Of a DNA stretch of 64,000 bases, positions 53,198 to 64,000 are shown piece after piece. Every line of letters begins with the position of its first letter. Position 1 is the first letter of the stretch. A program made the translations under genes and the position numbers. The stretch comes from an uncultured Erythrobacter sp. (GTDB lineage Bacteria; Pseudomonadota; Alphaproteobacteria; Sphingomonadales; Sphingomonadaceae), in contig CANKYK010000001.1 in NCBI GenBank assembly GCA_947488155.1, positions 186,001-250,000 on the forward strand, in the 5' to 3' direction. Below the pieces are notes generated by a model that worked only from the letters and a program-made list of their open reading frames with translations, had not been told where the DNA came from and searched no databases.

Positions 53198-54025
53198 CTA
53201 AGCAGCCAGCGCTTCCCCACTCAAAGTGATACGGTGCATCTCGCGGCGGTGGCCAGCGTAATCGTTCATCGCATTGTGCCAACTGGTGCGATTATCCCAG
53301 ATCGCCACCGTGCCTGGTGCCCATTGCAGGCGGCATTGATTGTCATCGGTCAGCGCAGCATCGAGCAGTTTGGTGAGCAAAGGCAGGCTTTCTTCGCGCG
53401 TTTGCCCCACGAAATTGATCGTGAAGCCGCTATTTACATAGAGCAGCTTGCGGCCTGTTTGAGGATGACGGATCACCACCGGATGCACAGCGCCGGTCTT
53501 TAGGTTCTGACCGCGCAGATGCTCTCCCATATCCGTCTGAGCGTAAAGGCCGCCTTCCTCGTAGACATGATCGGCAGTATGATACGCCTCTAACCCTTCG
53601 ATCTCTGCTTTGAGATCATCAGACAATGCGTCGTACGCCGCGCCCATATGCGCCCACATCGTGTCCCCGCCCTTGGGCGGCAGATCGCGAGCCACCAGGA
53701 CAGAGCCCATTGCGGGGATTTGGTCATAGGAATGGTCCGTATGCCATGCGCCGCCAATATTGGTCGATTGATCGGCCTCTTTCTTCACCACAGCGATCTC
53801 ATTGAAATCTTCCTGCAGTGGGAAATAGTTGTTCACATCGATACCGCCCCAACGGCGACCGAATTTGATGTGATCTTCTGGCGAAAAATCCTGATCGCGA
53901 AATACAGCAACGCCGTGCTCATAGATCGTCTGCTTGATCTCAAGCAGCTCAGAATCGTTGCAATCCGCCAACGAGACGCCGGAAACTTCTACACCGCATT
54001 GCGGCGCCATTTTTGTATGGTGCAT
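53198..54025 (-). CDS. TauD/TfdA family 2-oxoglutarate-dependent dioxygenase
   Basis: A 275-residue Fe(II)/2-oxoglutarate oxygenase. The iron ligands are His95 and Asp97 in WHTDHSY, with the distal histidine in the WDNRTSWHNAMND segment and the 2-oxoglutarate arginine in the REMHRITLSG tail. Family members oxidise taurine, chlorinated phenoxyacetates or related compounds; the substrate here is unknown. It is convergent with the protease gene and has no sulfur-transport genes near it. Confidence 0.87.
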   Translation of the reverse strand: MHHTKMAPQCGVEVSGVSLADCNDSELLEIKQTIYEHGVAVFRDQDFSPEDHIKFGRRWGGIDVNNYFPLQEDFNEIAVVKKEADQSTNIGGAWHTDHSYDQIPAMGSVLVARDLPPKGGDTMWAHMGAAYDALSDDLKAEIEGLEAYHTADHVYEEGGLYAQTDMGEHLRGQNLKTGAVHPVVIRHPQTGRKLLYVNSGFTINFVGQTREESLPLLTKLLDAALTDDNQCRLQWAPGTVAIWDNRTSWHNAMNDYAGHRREMHRITLSGEALAA

Positions 54026-54157
54026 TTTTGCCTCTCCTCCGATCCGTTTCTAAAAGAAATTGATCTGAGCGCAAGTTTGCCCCGGCAAATCACCCAACGC
54101 TTCACGTCGCGCACACGACGTGTAGACATGACGCGATCTAATTTAGGGAGCGACATA

Positions 54158-54547
54158 ATGCTAAAGCTCGCCAAGGTGCTGATCGGTCTCATCGCCGCTC
54201 TGCATATCTACATCGCATGGTTTGAGATTTTTGCCTGGGAGGTACGCGGACCACGCGTCTTTCCAACATTCCCAGCGGAACTGTTCTCGCAGACGACAGC
54301 AATGGCAGCGAACCAGGGACTATATAATGGGTTCTTGGCCGCCGGCCTGATCTGGTCCCTGCTGATCAAGGATGCGAAATGGCAGGCCAATGTCGCCTTT
54401 TGTTTTCTGGCATTCGTGGCAACCGCTGGCCTCTTCGGCGCATTCACAGTTTCTCCCAGAATCGCGATAATCCAGGCTGTGCCTGCATTTGCTGCGATGA
54501 TCTGCCTGTTTATCGGGCGCCTCAATGCAAGGCCCCAGCTGTCGTAG
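54158..54547 (+). CDS. DUF1304 family membrane protein
   Basis: A 129-residue protein with about four membrane helices and the DUF1304 features: KVLIGLIAALHIYIAWFEIFAW, then TTAMAANQGLYNGFLAAGLIWSLL. Function is unknown. GGGAG is seven bases before the ATG at 54158. A longer in-frame open stretch upstream is antisense to the dioxygenase and is rejected. Confidence 0.85.
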   Translation: MLKLAKVLIGLIAALHIYIAWFEIFAWEVRGPRVFPTFPAELFSQTTAMAANQGLYNGFLAAGLIWSLLIKDAKWQANVAFCFLAFVATAGLFGAFTVSPRIAIIQAVPAFAAMICLFIGRLNARPQLS

Positions 54548-54723
54548 AGCCAAAGGACGCAAGCTGGTTTGCACAAGATGCAACCAATAAGAGCGGACTC
54601 GGCTTGCATCACCTCACACCCGATGCTAGGCGCGCGCCAGCTTTGCCGGAAGACCAATTTGGGCTCTGGAACAGACAAAGCGATGCATCGTTTTTTCGAT
54701 AGACCCAAGAGGACTTTAAACGC

Positions 54724-55278
54724 GTGGATATTTCCGCCGGTATTCAGGCTAGCCTTGCAGGACGTTACGCATCAGCTCTTTTTGAGCTGGCAGCAGAAAA
54801 CGGGACTGTAACCGCTGTCGAGACAGACCTTGAAGGTCTCGCCGCTGCGCTCACCGATTCGGCTGAGCTGCGCGCTGTCACAACCAACCCAGAGCTTTCG
54901 CGCAGCCAGCAGGCTGCAGCGATCAAAGGCGTCGCGGGCCACCTCGGCCTCAGCGAGCTTACTCAGAACTTTCTCGGCGTGCTCGCGGGCAATCGCCGCC
55001 TGTCGGCTTTGCCCGACATGATCCGCGCGTTTCTGATGATCGCTGCGGCTCAGCGCGGCGAAGTTACCGCCGATATCGCCAGCGCTCACCCGCTCAGCGT
55101 GGAACAACTTTCCGCCCTCAAGGACAAACTGACCGCACGCGAAGGTCGCACTGTTAAAGTGAACCCCAGCGTCGACCCAGAGCTTCTTGGCGGGCTTGTC
55201 GTCACTATTGGATCGCAGCGCATTGATGGCTCGATCCGTACTCGTCTCAATTCTCTCGCCCAGGCAATGAAGGCCTAA
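54724..55278 (+). CDS. atpH: ATP synthase subunit delta
   Basis: A 184-residue delta (OSCP) subunit of the F1 stalk. [12 protein letters not shown] opens the N-terminal helical domain, and [23 protein letters not shown] is the conserved C-terminus. It uses a GTG start with AGAGGA upstream. It is the first gene of atpHAGDC; the F0 subunits are not in this window, as is usual in alphaproteobacteria. Confidence 0.93.
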   Translation: MDISAGIQASLAGRYASALFELAAENGTVTAVETDLEGLAAALTDSAELRAVTTNPELSRSQQAAAIKGVAGHLGLSELTQNFLGVLAGNRRLSALPDMIRAFLMIAAAQRGEVTADIASAHPLSVEQLSALKDKLTAREGRTVKVNPSVDPELLGGLVVTIGSQRIDGSIRTRLNSLAQAMKA

Positions 55279-56820
<1,542 letters not shown>

Positions 56821-56842
56821 GGCAAGGCCCAGGGGATAGCCA

Positions 56843-57712
56843 ATGGCTTCACTTAAGGAACTTAAGGATCGGATCGGGTCGGTTAAATCGACTCAGAAGA
56901 TCACCAAGGCCAAGCAGATGGTCGCAGCGGCGAAATTGCGCCGTGCGCAGGCTGCTGCTGAAGCTGCGCGTCCTTACGCAACCCGCTTGAACGCGGTTAT
57001 GGCATCGCTCGCCAGCAAAGTGAGCGGCGATAGCGCGCCTGTGTTGCTCGCGGGGAATGGCAAGGATCAGCGTCACATGCTGGTGTTGGTCAACACGGAT
57101 AAAGGCCTGTGCGGCGGTTTGAATTCAAACCTCGTCAAAGAGGCAAAGATTCAGGCAAAGAAGTTGATTGCTGAGGGCAAGGACGTCTCGTTCTACCTCG
57201 TCGGCAAAAAGGGCCGCGCGCCAATCAAGCGCGAGTATCCCAATGGCATTGCCAAGCATTTTGACACTTCAAACGTCCGCACACCGGGCTTTGAAGAAGC
57301 AGACGCGATTGCCGCTGAGCTGGTCGAGATGTTCGATGCCGACGCATTTGACGTGGCTCACCTGATCCGCCCGGATTTTCAATCGGCTCTGGTTCAAAAT
57401 CCAACCACCACTCAGTTGATCCCGGTCCCCTCGCCTGAGGTCACCGAGGACAGCGATGCTGTGGTTGAGTATGAGCCAGGCGAAGAGGAGATCCTTGAAG
57501 AGCTGCTGCCGCGCTACGTGAAGACGCAAATCTTCGGCGCTCTGCTAGAGCGTGAGGCGTCAGAACAAGGCGCCTCGATGACCGCTATGGACAATGCGAC
57601 TCGCAATGCCGGCGACCTCATCAACTCACTGACAATTCAATACAACCGCAGCCGTCAGGCCGCGATTACTACCGAACTTATCGAAATTATTGCTGGCGCA
57701 GAAGCGCTGTAA
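56843..57712 (+). CDS. atpG: ATP synthase subunit gamma
   Basis: A 289-residue central shaft subunit. The N-terminal helix reads [36 protein letters not shown], and the C-terminal helix contains [34 protein letters not shown], both diagnostic. It lies between atpA (22 bases) and atpD (23 bases). Confidence 0.96.
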   Translation: MASLKELKDRIGSVKSTQKITKAKQMVAAAKLRRAQAAAEAARPYATRLNAVMASLASKVSGDSAPVLLAGNGKDQRHMLVLVNTDKGLCGGLNSNLVKEAKIQAKKLIAEGKDVSFYLVGKKGRAPIKREYPNGIAKHFDTSNVRTPGFEEADAIAAELVEMFDADAFDVAHLIRPDFQSALVQNPTTTQLIPVPSPEVTEDSDAVVEYEPGEEEILEELLPRYVKTQIFGALLEREASEQGASMTAMDNATRNAGDLINSLTIQYNRSRQAAITTELIEIIAGAEAL

Positions 57713-57726
57713 GAATCACAGGCTAA

Positions 57727-59193
<1,467 letters not shown>

Positions 59194-59214
59194 GGGCGCT
59201 TAAAGGTAAGTCTG

Positions 59215-59472
59215 ATGGCTCTCCACTTTGAACTCGTAACCCCTGCCCGTCAGGTCCGTAGCGAAGACGTGCACATGGTCGTCGTGCCCGGTGCCGAGGG
59301 CGAATTCGGCGTCCTGGAGGGCCACGCGCCCTTCATGTCGACTATTCGCGATGGGGCGGTGCAGATTTACAAGACCGAAGGCGCAGAGCCGGAAACCATT
59401 GAAGTTAAGGGCGGTTTTGCCGAAGTTGGCGATACTGGTTTGACGGTTCTGGCGGAGCACGTCGAAGCCTAA
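59215..59472 (+). CDS. atpC: ATP synthase subunit epsilon, short form
   Basis: An 85-residue epsilon subunit. The N-terminal beta-sandwich is complete ([37 protein letters not shown], ending ADVG-type [10 protein letters not shown]), but the C-terminal helical hairpin found in longer epsilon subunits (about 130 residues in many bacteria) is missing. The gene stops cleanly before a terminator, so this is not a truncation by mutation that I can see. Confidence 0.92.
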   Translation: MALHFELVTPARQVRSEDVHMVVVPGAEGEFGVLEGHAPFMSTIRDGAVQIYKTEGAEPETIEVKGGFAEVGDTGLTVLAEHVEA

Positions 59473-59500
59473 GTGCGAACCGACATCAATTGAGTTTTGA

Positions 59501-59530
59501 AAGGGGCGGCTTTAACGGGTCGCCCTTTTT
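59501..59530 (+). terminator. Rho-independent terminator after atpC
   Basis: AAGGGGCGGC pairs with the reverse complement in GTCGCCCTTT (two G-U pairs), around an eight-base loop, followed by a T run. It ends the atpHAGDC transcript and faces the opposite-strand PilZ-like gene. Confidence 0.8.
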
Positions 59531-59538
59531 CTTTCCGA

Positions 59539-59916
59539 TTAAGCCGCTCGGCCCATCAGCACGCTGGCGCATTGCGGCATAGGCATGGCGCGCTCTTCCA
59601 ACTCATCGAGGGTCTCTGGGATGCCCGCACCCGGCATTTCTTGCGCGATAAAATCGATCAGCGAGCGCTGAACGCGCTGCTCAAATTTCAGGCTGACATG
59701 CTTGCCGTAAACGCTGCGGACGCGCAGCGGCAGGCTGAGGAATCCAGCAACCAGCAAATACATCTTTTGGTTTGCTTTCAGTTTGAGGCTGTCATCCATC
59801 ACAATCTCAGCATCGGTTTGCGTGAGCCAGACAATCATTGCGGATTCTGATTTGCCGTTGATCATTAGAGTAAGGCTTCTTGCCTTTGCGAGTTCGTGAT
59901 TGCCTGCCGTGTGCAT
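59539..59916 (-). CDS. PilZ-like domain protein
   Basis: A protein of about 125 residues. It has a beta-rich core (LTLMINGKSESAMIVWLTQTDAEIVMD, then LVAGFLSLPLRVRSVYGKHVSLKFEQRV) and a helix LIDFIAQEMPG. The layout recalls PilZ folds but the canonical c-di-GMP motif (RxxxR, then D/NxSxxG) is not evident, so binding is uncertain. AAGGATCACACG precedes the ATG at 59916. It is convergent with atpC and divergent from the oligopeptidase. Confidence 0.55.
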   Translation of the reverse strand: MHTAGNHELAKARSLTLMINGKSESAMIVWLTQTDAEIVMDDSLKLKANQKMYLLVAGFLSLPLRVRSVYGKHVSLKFEQRVQRSLIDFIAQEMPGAGIPETLDELEERAMPMPQCASVLMGRAA

Positions 59917-60135
59917 CGTGTGATCCTTGGTGTTTAGAAGTTCGCGTCTGCACACGGTTAGACGGCAAAAAAGTTAACGCGGATTAACTCTGGTCTGTAA
60001 AATGATGTAAATCTCTTCGGCCATCGGGCGAGCATGAAGCGCGGCGATTTGGCGATCTTTTCGCTTCCCATATGCGCTGCAAATTGCCACTCTCTGCTCT
60101 GATGCTCTGACGCGAATTCTCATTGGAGAGGACAT

Positions 60136-62304
60136 TTGAAACTTGTTTCCAAATACGCAATTTCGGCAGCGCTTGCCGGAGTGCTTGCGATGACCACCGC
60201 AACACCGGCCGCAGCCGACGAACAAACCACTGATGCTGAACCTGCCGCCCACGGTGTGCCAGGCCCAGAGCAGGATCCCTACATCTGGCTGGAGGAAGCA
60301 CGCAGCGAGGAGGCCCTCGCCTGGGTTGAAAACGAAAATGCGCTGACGCTTGCCGCGATGGAAGCTGATCCCCGCTTTGAAGCATTAAAAGCCGAAGCAC
60401 TCGCCATTTTCGACAGCGAAGATCGCATTCCCTATGTGAGCTTCCGCCCGGATGGCCTCTACAATTTCTGGCAGGATAAGGAGAACCCGAAGGGTCTCCT
60501 GCGTCGTACAACCCTGGAAAGCTACCAGAGCGATGAGCCGGAATGGGAAACCATTCTGGACGTGGATGCGCTCGCCGCTGCGGAAGGTAAGGAATGGGTC
60601 TATCAGGGCTCAACCTGTCTGCCCCCTGCCCTTAATAAATGTATGATTGCGCTGTCAGATGGCGGTGAAGATGCCACCATCATGCGGGAGTTCGACACCT
60701 CTACCAAGAGCTTTATCGAAGGCGGCTTTGAGCTCAGTGAGAAAAGCCAGGGCGGCATTCAGTGGCTCGATGAAGACACACTGCTTGTCGGCCGGGACTT
60801 TGGCGGCGACACACTTACAGAGAGTGAATACCCCTTCACCTCGCGGCTGTGGAAGCGTGGCACGGCTTTAGCCGACGCACGCGAAGTGTTTCGCGGTGAG
60901 AAGTCCGACGTGTGGGCCGGCGCCAACTTGCTGCGCGACAATACGGGCACCGTCCATGCGATGACGGCATTTCGAGGCGTCAGCTTCCACGAAAGTGAGT
61001 ATTTCGTTTCCAAGGACGACCAATGGGTCCAGCTTGATATCCCTAAGAAGGCGTCTCCTTACGGGATTGTTGATGGGCACCTGCTCTATTCAACTGATGT
61101 TGATTGGGAGGTGGACGGTCAGACCTTCCCTGCGGACAGCCTGATCGCGGTCGATCTGGAAGAATGGAAAGCCGATCCGAACGGCGCGGCCAAAACTCTG
61201 GTTTGGGCACCAGCGGAGCGCCAGACGAAGCGCGGCGGAGCCATCACGGGCAATGCGTTGTTCGTGACGATGCTCGACAATGTCGTTGGCAAGGTTTTGC
61301 AGTTCAACTTCAAAGATGGCGAATGGGTCAGCGAGCAGGTCAATCTGCCGGACAATGCGACACTCGGCATTGCGGCATCTTCATCAGAAACCGACCAGAT
61401 CATGTTCACCGTCACGGATTTCCTTAATCCAACGACTTTGTACTATTCCGATGGTGGCGCTCCTGAAGTGCTCAAGACCTCGCCCAGCCGGTTCGACAAG
61501 ACCGGTATGGAGGTTGAGCAACATCAGGCCACCAGCGCCGATGGGACGAAAATCCCTTACTTCATCGTCAAACCCAAAGGTATGGCGATGGACGGCAACA
61601 CCCCGGTCTTAATGAGCGGTTATGGCGGTTTCCAAATCCCGCGCCTGCCCGGGTATATGGGCACCACTGGCAAGCTGTGGCTGGAGAAAGGCGGCGCTTA
61701 CGTGCTGGCCAACCTACGCGGTGGCGGCGAGTTTGGCCCAGGCTGGCACCAAACGGCCATCCGCGAGAACAAGCAGCGCACCTGGGACGATTTCATCGCC
61801 GTGGGTGAGGATCTGGTTGGGCGCGGCTTCACCTCGCCTCAGCATCTCGGCATCCAAGGCGGGTCGCAGGGCGGCTTGCTAGTCGGCACGGCCTTCACTC
61901 AGCGGCCAGATCTGTTCGGCGCGGCAATCGTCGCGATCCCGCTGTTCGATATGCTGCGTTATCACGTGATCGGGCGCGGTGCGTCGTGGATCGGCGAATA
62001 TGGCGATCCGCGCATTCCGGAGCAGCGCGCATGGATAGAAGGCTACTCGCCCTATCAAAAGATCGTCGAGGGTGTGGATTACCCTGCCCCGTTCCTGTGG
62101 GCTTCAACCGCGGATGATCGCACGCATCCGGCCCACGCCCGCAAAGGCGCAGCCAAACTGAAAGCGCTGGGTCAGCCCTATTATTACTTTGAGGATATGA
62201 CCGGTGGGCACTCTGGCGGGGTTGATAACGAACAACGCGCCAAGCTTCAGGCGTTGCAATATGTTTACCTGATGAAGCGCCTTATGGATGAGCGCGAGAG
62301 ATAG
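60136..62304 (+). CDS. Prolyl oligopeptidase family serine peptidase, exported
   Basis: A 722-residue S9A peptidase. A signal peptide (ISAALAGVLAMTTATPAAA) precedes a beta-propeller (about 100-430) and an alpha/beta-hydrolase domain with nucleophile GGSQGG near residue 580, the aspartate in TADDRTHPAH and the histidine in TGGHSGG. It cleaves proline-containing peptides, probably in the periplasm. The start is a TTG at 60136 with a strong GGAGAGGAC upstream; no ATG gives the full signal peptide. Confidence 0.88.
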   Translation: MKLVSKYAISAALAGVLAMTTATPAAADEQTTDAEPAAHGVPGPEQDPYIWLEEARSEEALAWVENENALTLAAMEADPRFEALKAEALAIFDSEDRIPYVSFRPDGLYNFWQDKENPKGLLRRTTLESYQSDEPEWETILDVDALAAAEGKEWVYQGSTCLPPALNKCMIALSDGGEDATIMREFDTSTKSFIEGGFELSEKSQGGIQWLDEDTLLVGRDFGGDTLTESEYPFTSRLWKRGTALADAREVFRGEKSDVWAGANLLRDNTGTVHAMTAFRGVSFHESEYFVSKDDQWVQLDIPKKASPYGIVDGHLLYSTDVDWEVDGQTFPADSLIAVDLEEWKADPNGAAKTLVWAPAERQTKRGGAITGNALFVTMLDNVVGKVLQFNFKDGEWVSEQVNLPDNATLGIAASSSETDQIMFTVTDFLNPTTLYYSDGGAPEVLKTSPSRFDKTGMEVEQHQATSADGTKIPYFIVKPKGMAMDGNTPVLMSGYGGFQIPRLPGYMGTTGKLWLEKGGAYVLANLRGGGEFGPGWHQTAIRENKQRTWDDFIAVGEDLVGRGFTSPQHLGIQGGSQGGLLVGTAFTQRPDLFGAAIVAIPLFDMLRYHVIGRGASWIGEYGDPRIPEQRAWIEGYSPYQKIVEGVDYPAPFLWASTADDRTHPAHARKGAAKLKALGQPYYYFEDMTGGHSGGVDNEQRAKLQALQYVYLMKRLMDERER

Positions 62305-62356
62305 GTTGAAGCCGCCTCTGAGGGCTGAATTTCAGCACCTCAGCGAGTCTCAATCG

Positions 62357-62394
62357 AAGGGCGATCGGTGCATAAAACGCATCGGTCGCCCTTT
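62357..62394 (+). terminator. Strong hairpin after the prolyl oligopeptidase
   Basis: GGGCGATCGGTGC (62359-62371) pairs with GCATCGGTCGCCC (62379-62391) across ATAAAAC, with two G-U pairs, flanked by AA and TTT. It reads as an intrinsic terminator, though the T tract is short. Confidence 0.65.
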
Positions 62395-62477
62395 GTGCAT
62401 CAAGCTGTGTAAGCGCATCCGACACTTTCCCAACGGTTCGTCGCGCGGGCAGCACCTATAAGGTGGTTAGGTCAAAA

Positions 62478-62492
62478 TTAACCATGTTTGAA
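62478..62492 (+). promoter_or_regulatory. Candidate CtrA-binding site upstream of the SciP-like gene
   Basis: TTAA-CCATGTT-TGAA matches the CtrA consensus TTAA-N7-TTAA with one mismatch and contains the preferred half-site TTAACCAT. It lies 66 bases before the SciP-like ATG. CtrA control of sciP is known in Caulobacter. Binding here is inferred. Confidence 0.5.
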
Positions 62493-62557
62493 AAGACGGA
62501 ATTAAGTCTCTGAGGCTCAATTTTCTATCACCGGGGGCGGTAATAGGAGATTATCTA

Positions 62558-62797
62558 ATGGCTTATCCGCGCGACATATCCATCGCTGAGGCAATCAAGC
62601 GTGCAGGCTTGCCCCACTCACACCGGGTACACTGGTCAAAGGCTCGCAAGGCAGACGTCGTACGCGCCGTACGCGAGGAAGTGATCAGTTTTGATGAGGC
62701 CCGCGAGCGCTATTTGCTCAGCCGTGCAGAATTTGAGCAATGGGAACGCGAGACAGGCGGAAACGTCTATCGCATCCGCTCTCTCGAAGAGGCGTAA
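62558..62797 (+). CDS. DUF1153 family protein, SciP-like CtrA inhibitor
   Basis: A 79-residue DUF1153 protein. The helix-turn-helix WSKARKADVVRAVREEVISFDEARERYLLSRAEFEQWE matches SciP, which in Caulobacter binds DNA and blocks CtrA-dependent transcription in G1. The N-terminal 28 residues are less like Caulobacter SciP. GGAGATTATCTA precedes the ATG. A CtrA-type site lies upstream and a perfect hairpin after the stop. The name is by family; the role in this organism is inferred. Confidence 0.8.
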   Translation: MAYPRDISIAEAIKRAGLPHSHRVHWSKARKADVVRAVREEVISFDEARERYLLSRAEFEQWERETGGNVYRIRSLEEA

Positions 62798-62840
62798 GCC
62801 TCACAATACTGGTCTAGTCTTCGACCTGGTACCGAATGTT

Positions 62841-62866
62841 GCGGCGGAGTCCCCTTACTCCGCCGC
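62841..62866. terminator. Perfect hairpin between convergent SciP-like and glmU genes
   Basis: GCGGCGGAGT pairs perfectly with ACTCCGCCGC across CCCCTT. No long T tract follows on either strand, but the position between convergent genes suggests a bidirectional terminator. Confidence 0.55.
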
Positions 62867-62933
62867 GACTTTGACCAATCTAGTATCGGCAAGCCAGGTG
62901 AGCATGAAACTCAGAGGACTTGTTTACCCTCAA

Positions 62934-64000
62934 TCACGCCTTCTTCTTCGTCGCCTTCTTCTTTTTCATCGTATCGTGGAAACGATCGGCCCAGCCTGGC
63001 TTCACGAATTGCTCGGCCCGCACCATGCGCAGCTCTCCGTCGGCAACATCGCGGCTAACCGCGCTACCTGCCGCGACAATCGCGTCGGCGCCGATAGTAA
63101 CCGGCGCGATCAAGGCGCTGTTTGAGCCGATAAAGGCGCGCTCGCCAATCACGGTTTGATATTTGAAATAGCCATCGTAGTTGCAGGTGATGGTGCCCGC
63201 ACCGATATTCGCGCCAGCACCGACGGCCGCATCGCCAAGATAGGTTAGGTGACTTGCCTTTGCGCCAGGCCCCAGCGTCGCCTTCTTCATCTCGACAAAG
63301 TTGCCAACGAAGGCACCCTCTTCCAGCACCGCACCCGGACGGAGCCGCGCAAACGGGCCGACCTGGGCGCTGCCCCCCACAGATGCGCCTTCAAGGTGAC
63401 TAAACGCCTTGATATGCACGCCATCAGCGACAGTGACGCCGGGGCCAAACACGACATTGGGTTCAATCGTGACATCACGGCCAATCTTCGTATCGTAGCT
63501 GAAGAACACAGTCTCTGGCGCGCGGAGGCTGGCACCGTCCACCATCGCCTGTTCGCGTCGCGCGGCTTGCCAGCGCGCTTCTGCCTGGGCGAGCTCACTG
63601 CGCGAATTGATACCCGCAACTTCATCGGGATCATCGGTGCTGACCACTGCACACACGCGGCCATCTGCAATCGCAATATTGACGATGTCGGGCAGGTAGT
63701 ATTCGCCCTGAGCATTGTCGTTATCGACCCGGTTCAGCAGAGCAAACATATCCTTGGCGCTCGCTGCCATCAGGCCAGAATTACACATGCGGCAAGCGCG
63801 CTCTGATGCGCTCGCATCTTTGAATTCGACCATCTTGCTAATTGCGCCGTCATTACCGGCAATCACGCGGCCATATTGCAGCGCATCCTCCGGCTCAAAG
63901 CCCAGCACCACAACCGCTGTCGCATCATCCTGATGCAATCGCTCCAGCATAGCCTGCATAGTCTGTGCTCTTACAAACGGGACATCGCCATAGAGTACAA
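62934..64000 (-). CDS. glmU: Bifunctional N-acetylglucosamine-1-phosphate uridyltransferase/acetyltransferase GlmU, 3' part
   Basis: The C-terminal part of GlmU, running off the right edge. I read the frame through the apparent start at 63959: YGDVPFVRAQTM continues upstream, as in the uridyltransferase domain, so no start is in the window. The left-handed beta-helix acetyltransferase domain (about 250 residues) is complete, with VGPFARLRPGAVLEE and GAGTITCNYDGYFKY. The tail ends in a lysine-rich run (KKKKATKKKA). It makes UDP-N-acetylglucosamine for peptidoglycan and lipopolysaccharide. Confidence 0.95.
   Translation of the reverse strand, partial: VLYGDVPFVRAQTMQAMLERLHQDDATAVVVLGFEPEDALQYGRVIAGNDGAISKMVEFKDASASERACRMCNSGLMAASAKDMFALLNRVDNDNAQGEYYLPDIVNIAIADGRVCAVVSTDDPDEVAGINSRSELAQAEARWQAARREQAMVDGASLRAPETVFFSYDTKIGRDVTIEPNVVFGPGVTVADGVHIKAFSHLEGASVGGSAQVGPFARLRPGAVLEEGAFVGNFVEMKKATLGPGAKASHLTYLGDAAVGAGANIGAGTITCNYDGYFKYQTVIGERAFIGSNSALIAPVTIGADAIVAAGSAVSRDVADGELRMVRAEQFVKPGWADRFHDTMKKKKATKKKA

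Noticed and set aside
54681..54700. CGATGCATCG palindrome followed by a T run before atpH
   Set aside because: Resembles a terminator but the 10-bp self-complement leaves no proper loop; a role is not supported.
59974..59987. TTAA-N6-TTAA between the PilZ-like and oligopeptidase genes as a CtrA site
   Set aside because: The spacer is six bases, not the seven required by the consensus.

Overview
The window is a dense, ordinary stretch of alphaproteobacterial chromosome. It looks like Sphingomonadales, probably Erythrobacteraceae. Signs are a MucR regulator, a Fur with no Cys-x2-Cys zinc pair, a SciP-like DUF1153 protein, DUF1489, the miaB-phoH-ybeY-corC and rpmF-plsX-fabH-ihfA-merR orders, an atpHAGDC operon with a very short epsilon subunit, and moderately GC-rich DNA. 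This placement is inference from gene content. I see no rRNA, tRNA, CRISPR array, insertion sequence or prophage. No gap between genes exceeds about 250 bases.

Left part (1-16.7 kb): a class II DAHP synthase cut by the left edge; an M16 zinc protease divergent from an Nfu iron-sulfur carrier; a nitroreductase, tsaB and rimI; mucR; fur with a PlsC-type acyltransferase; a LysR gene whose ribosome-binding site lies in a hairpin; the miaB, phoH, small ORF, ybeY, corC cluster; a cyclophilin with a lipase lipoprotein; and mgtE.

Middle (16.7-41.6 kb): DUF1489; a five-gene minus-strand run (Tat-exported serine hydrolase, nudC, FrnE-type DsbA, SDR, DUF1295); a small membrane protein; mutY; a plus-strand run of DUF721, two DsbA-like thiol proteins and smc; rpmF-plsX-fabH-ihfA-merR; MAPEG and MBL-fold proteins; a small accessory patch (33.6-35.6 kb) with an S24 (LexA/CI-type) repressor, a perfect 7-bp dyad before it and two divergent unknown genes; an acetolactate synthase and aldehyde dehydrogenase pair; a D-2-hydroxyacid dehydrogenase; and cysS. 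The cysteinyl-tRNA synthetase carries an alanine-rich in-frame insertion of about 103 residues inside its catalytic domain, the most unusual feature here.

Right part (41.6-64 kb): a nitroreductase, an unknown gene, a CobT-like protein and a transaldolase-type aldolase; priA, an FeS-type photolyase/cryptochrome, a GST and Ada (a repair-rich stretch); a membrane-anchored trypsin-like protease; a TauD-family dioxygenase; DUF1304; atpHAGDC with a good terminator; a PilZ-like protein; an exported prolyl oligopeptidase; a SciP-like gene with a CtrA-type site upstream; and glmU cut by the right edge.
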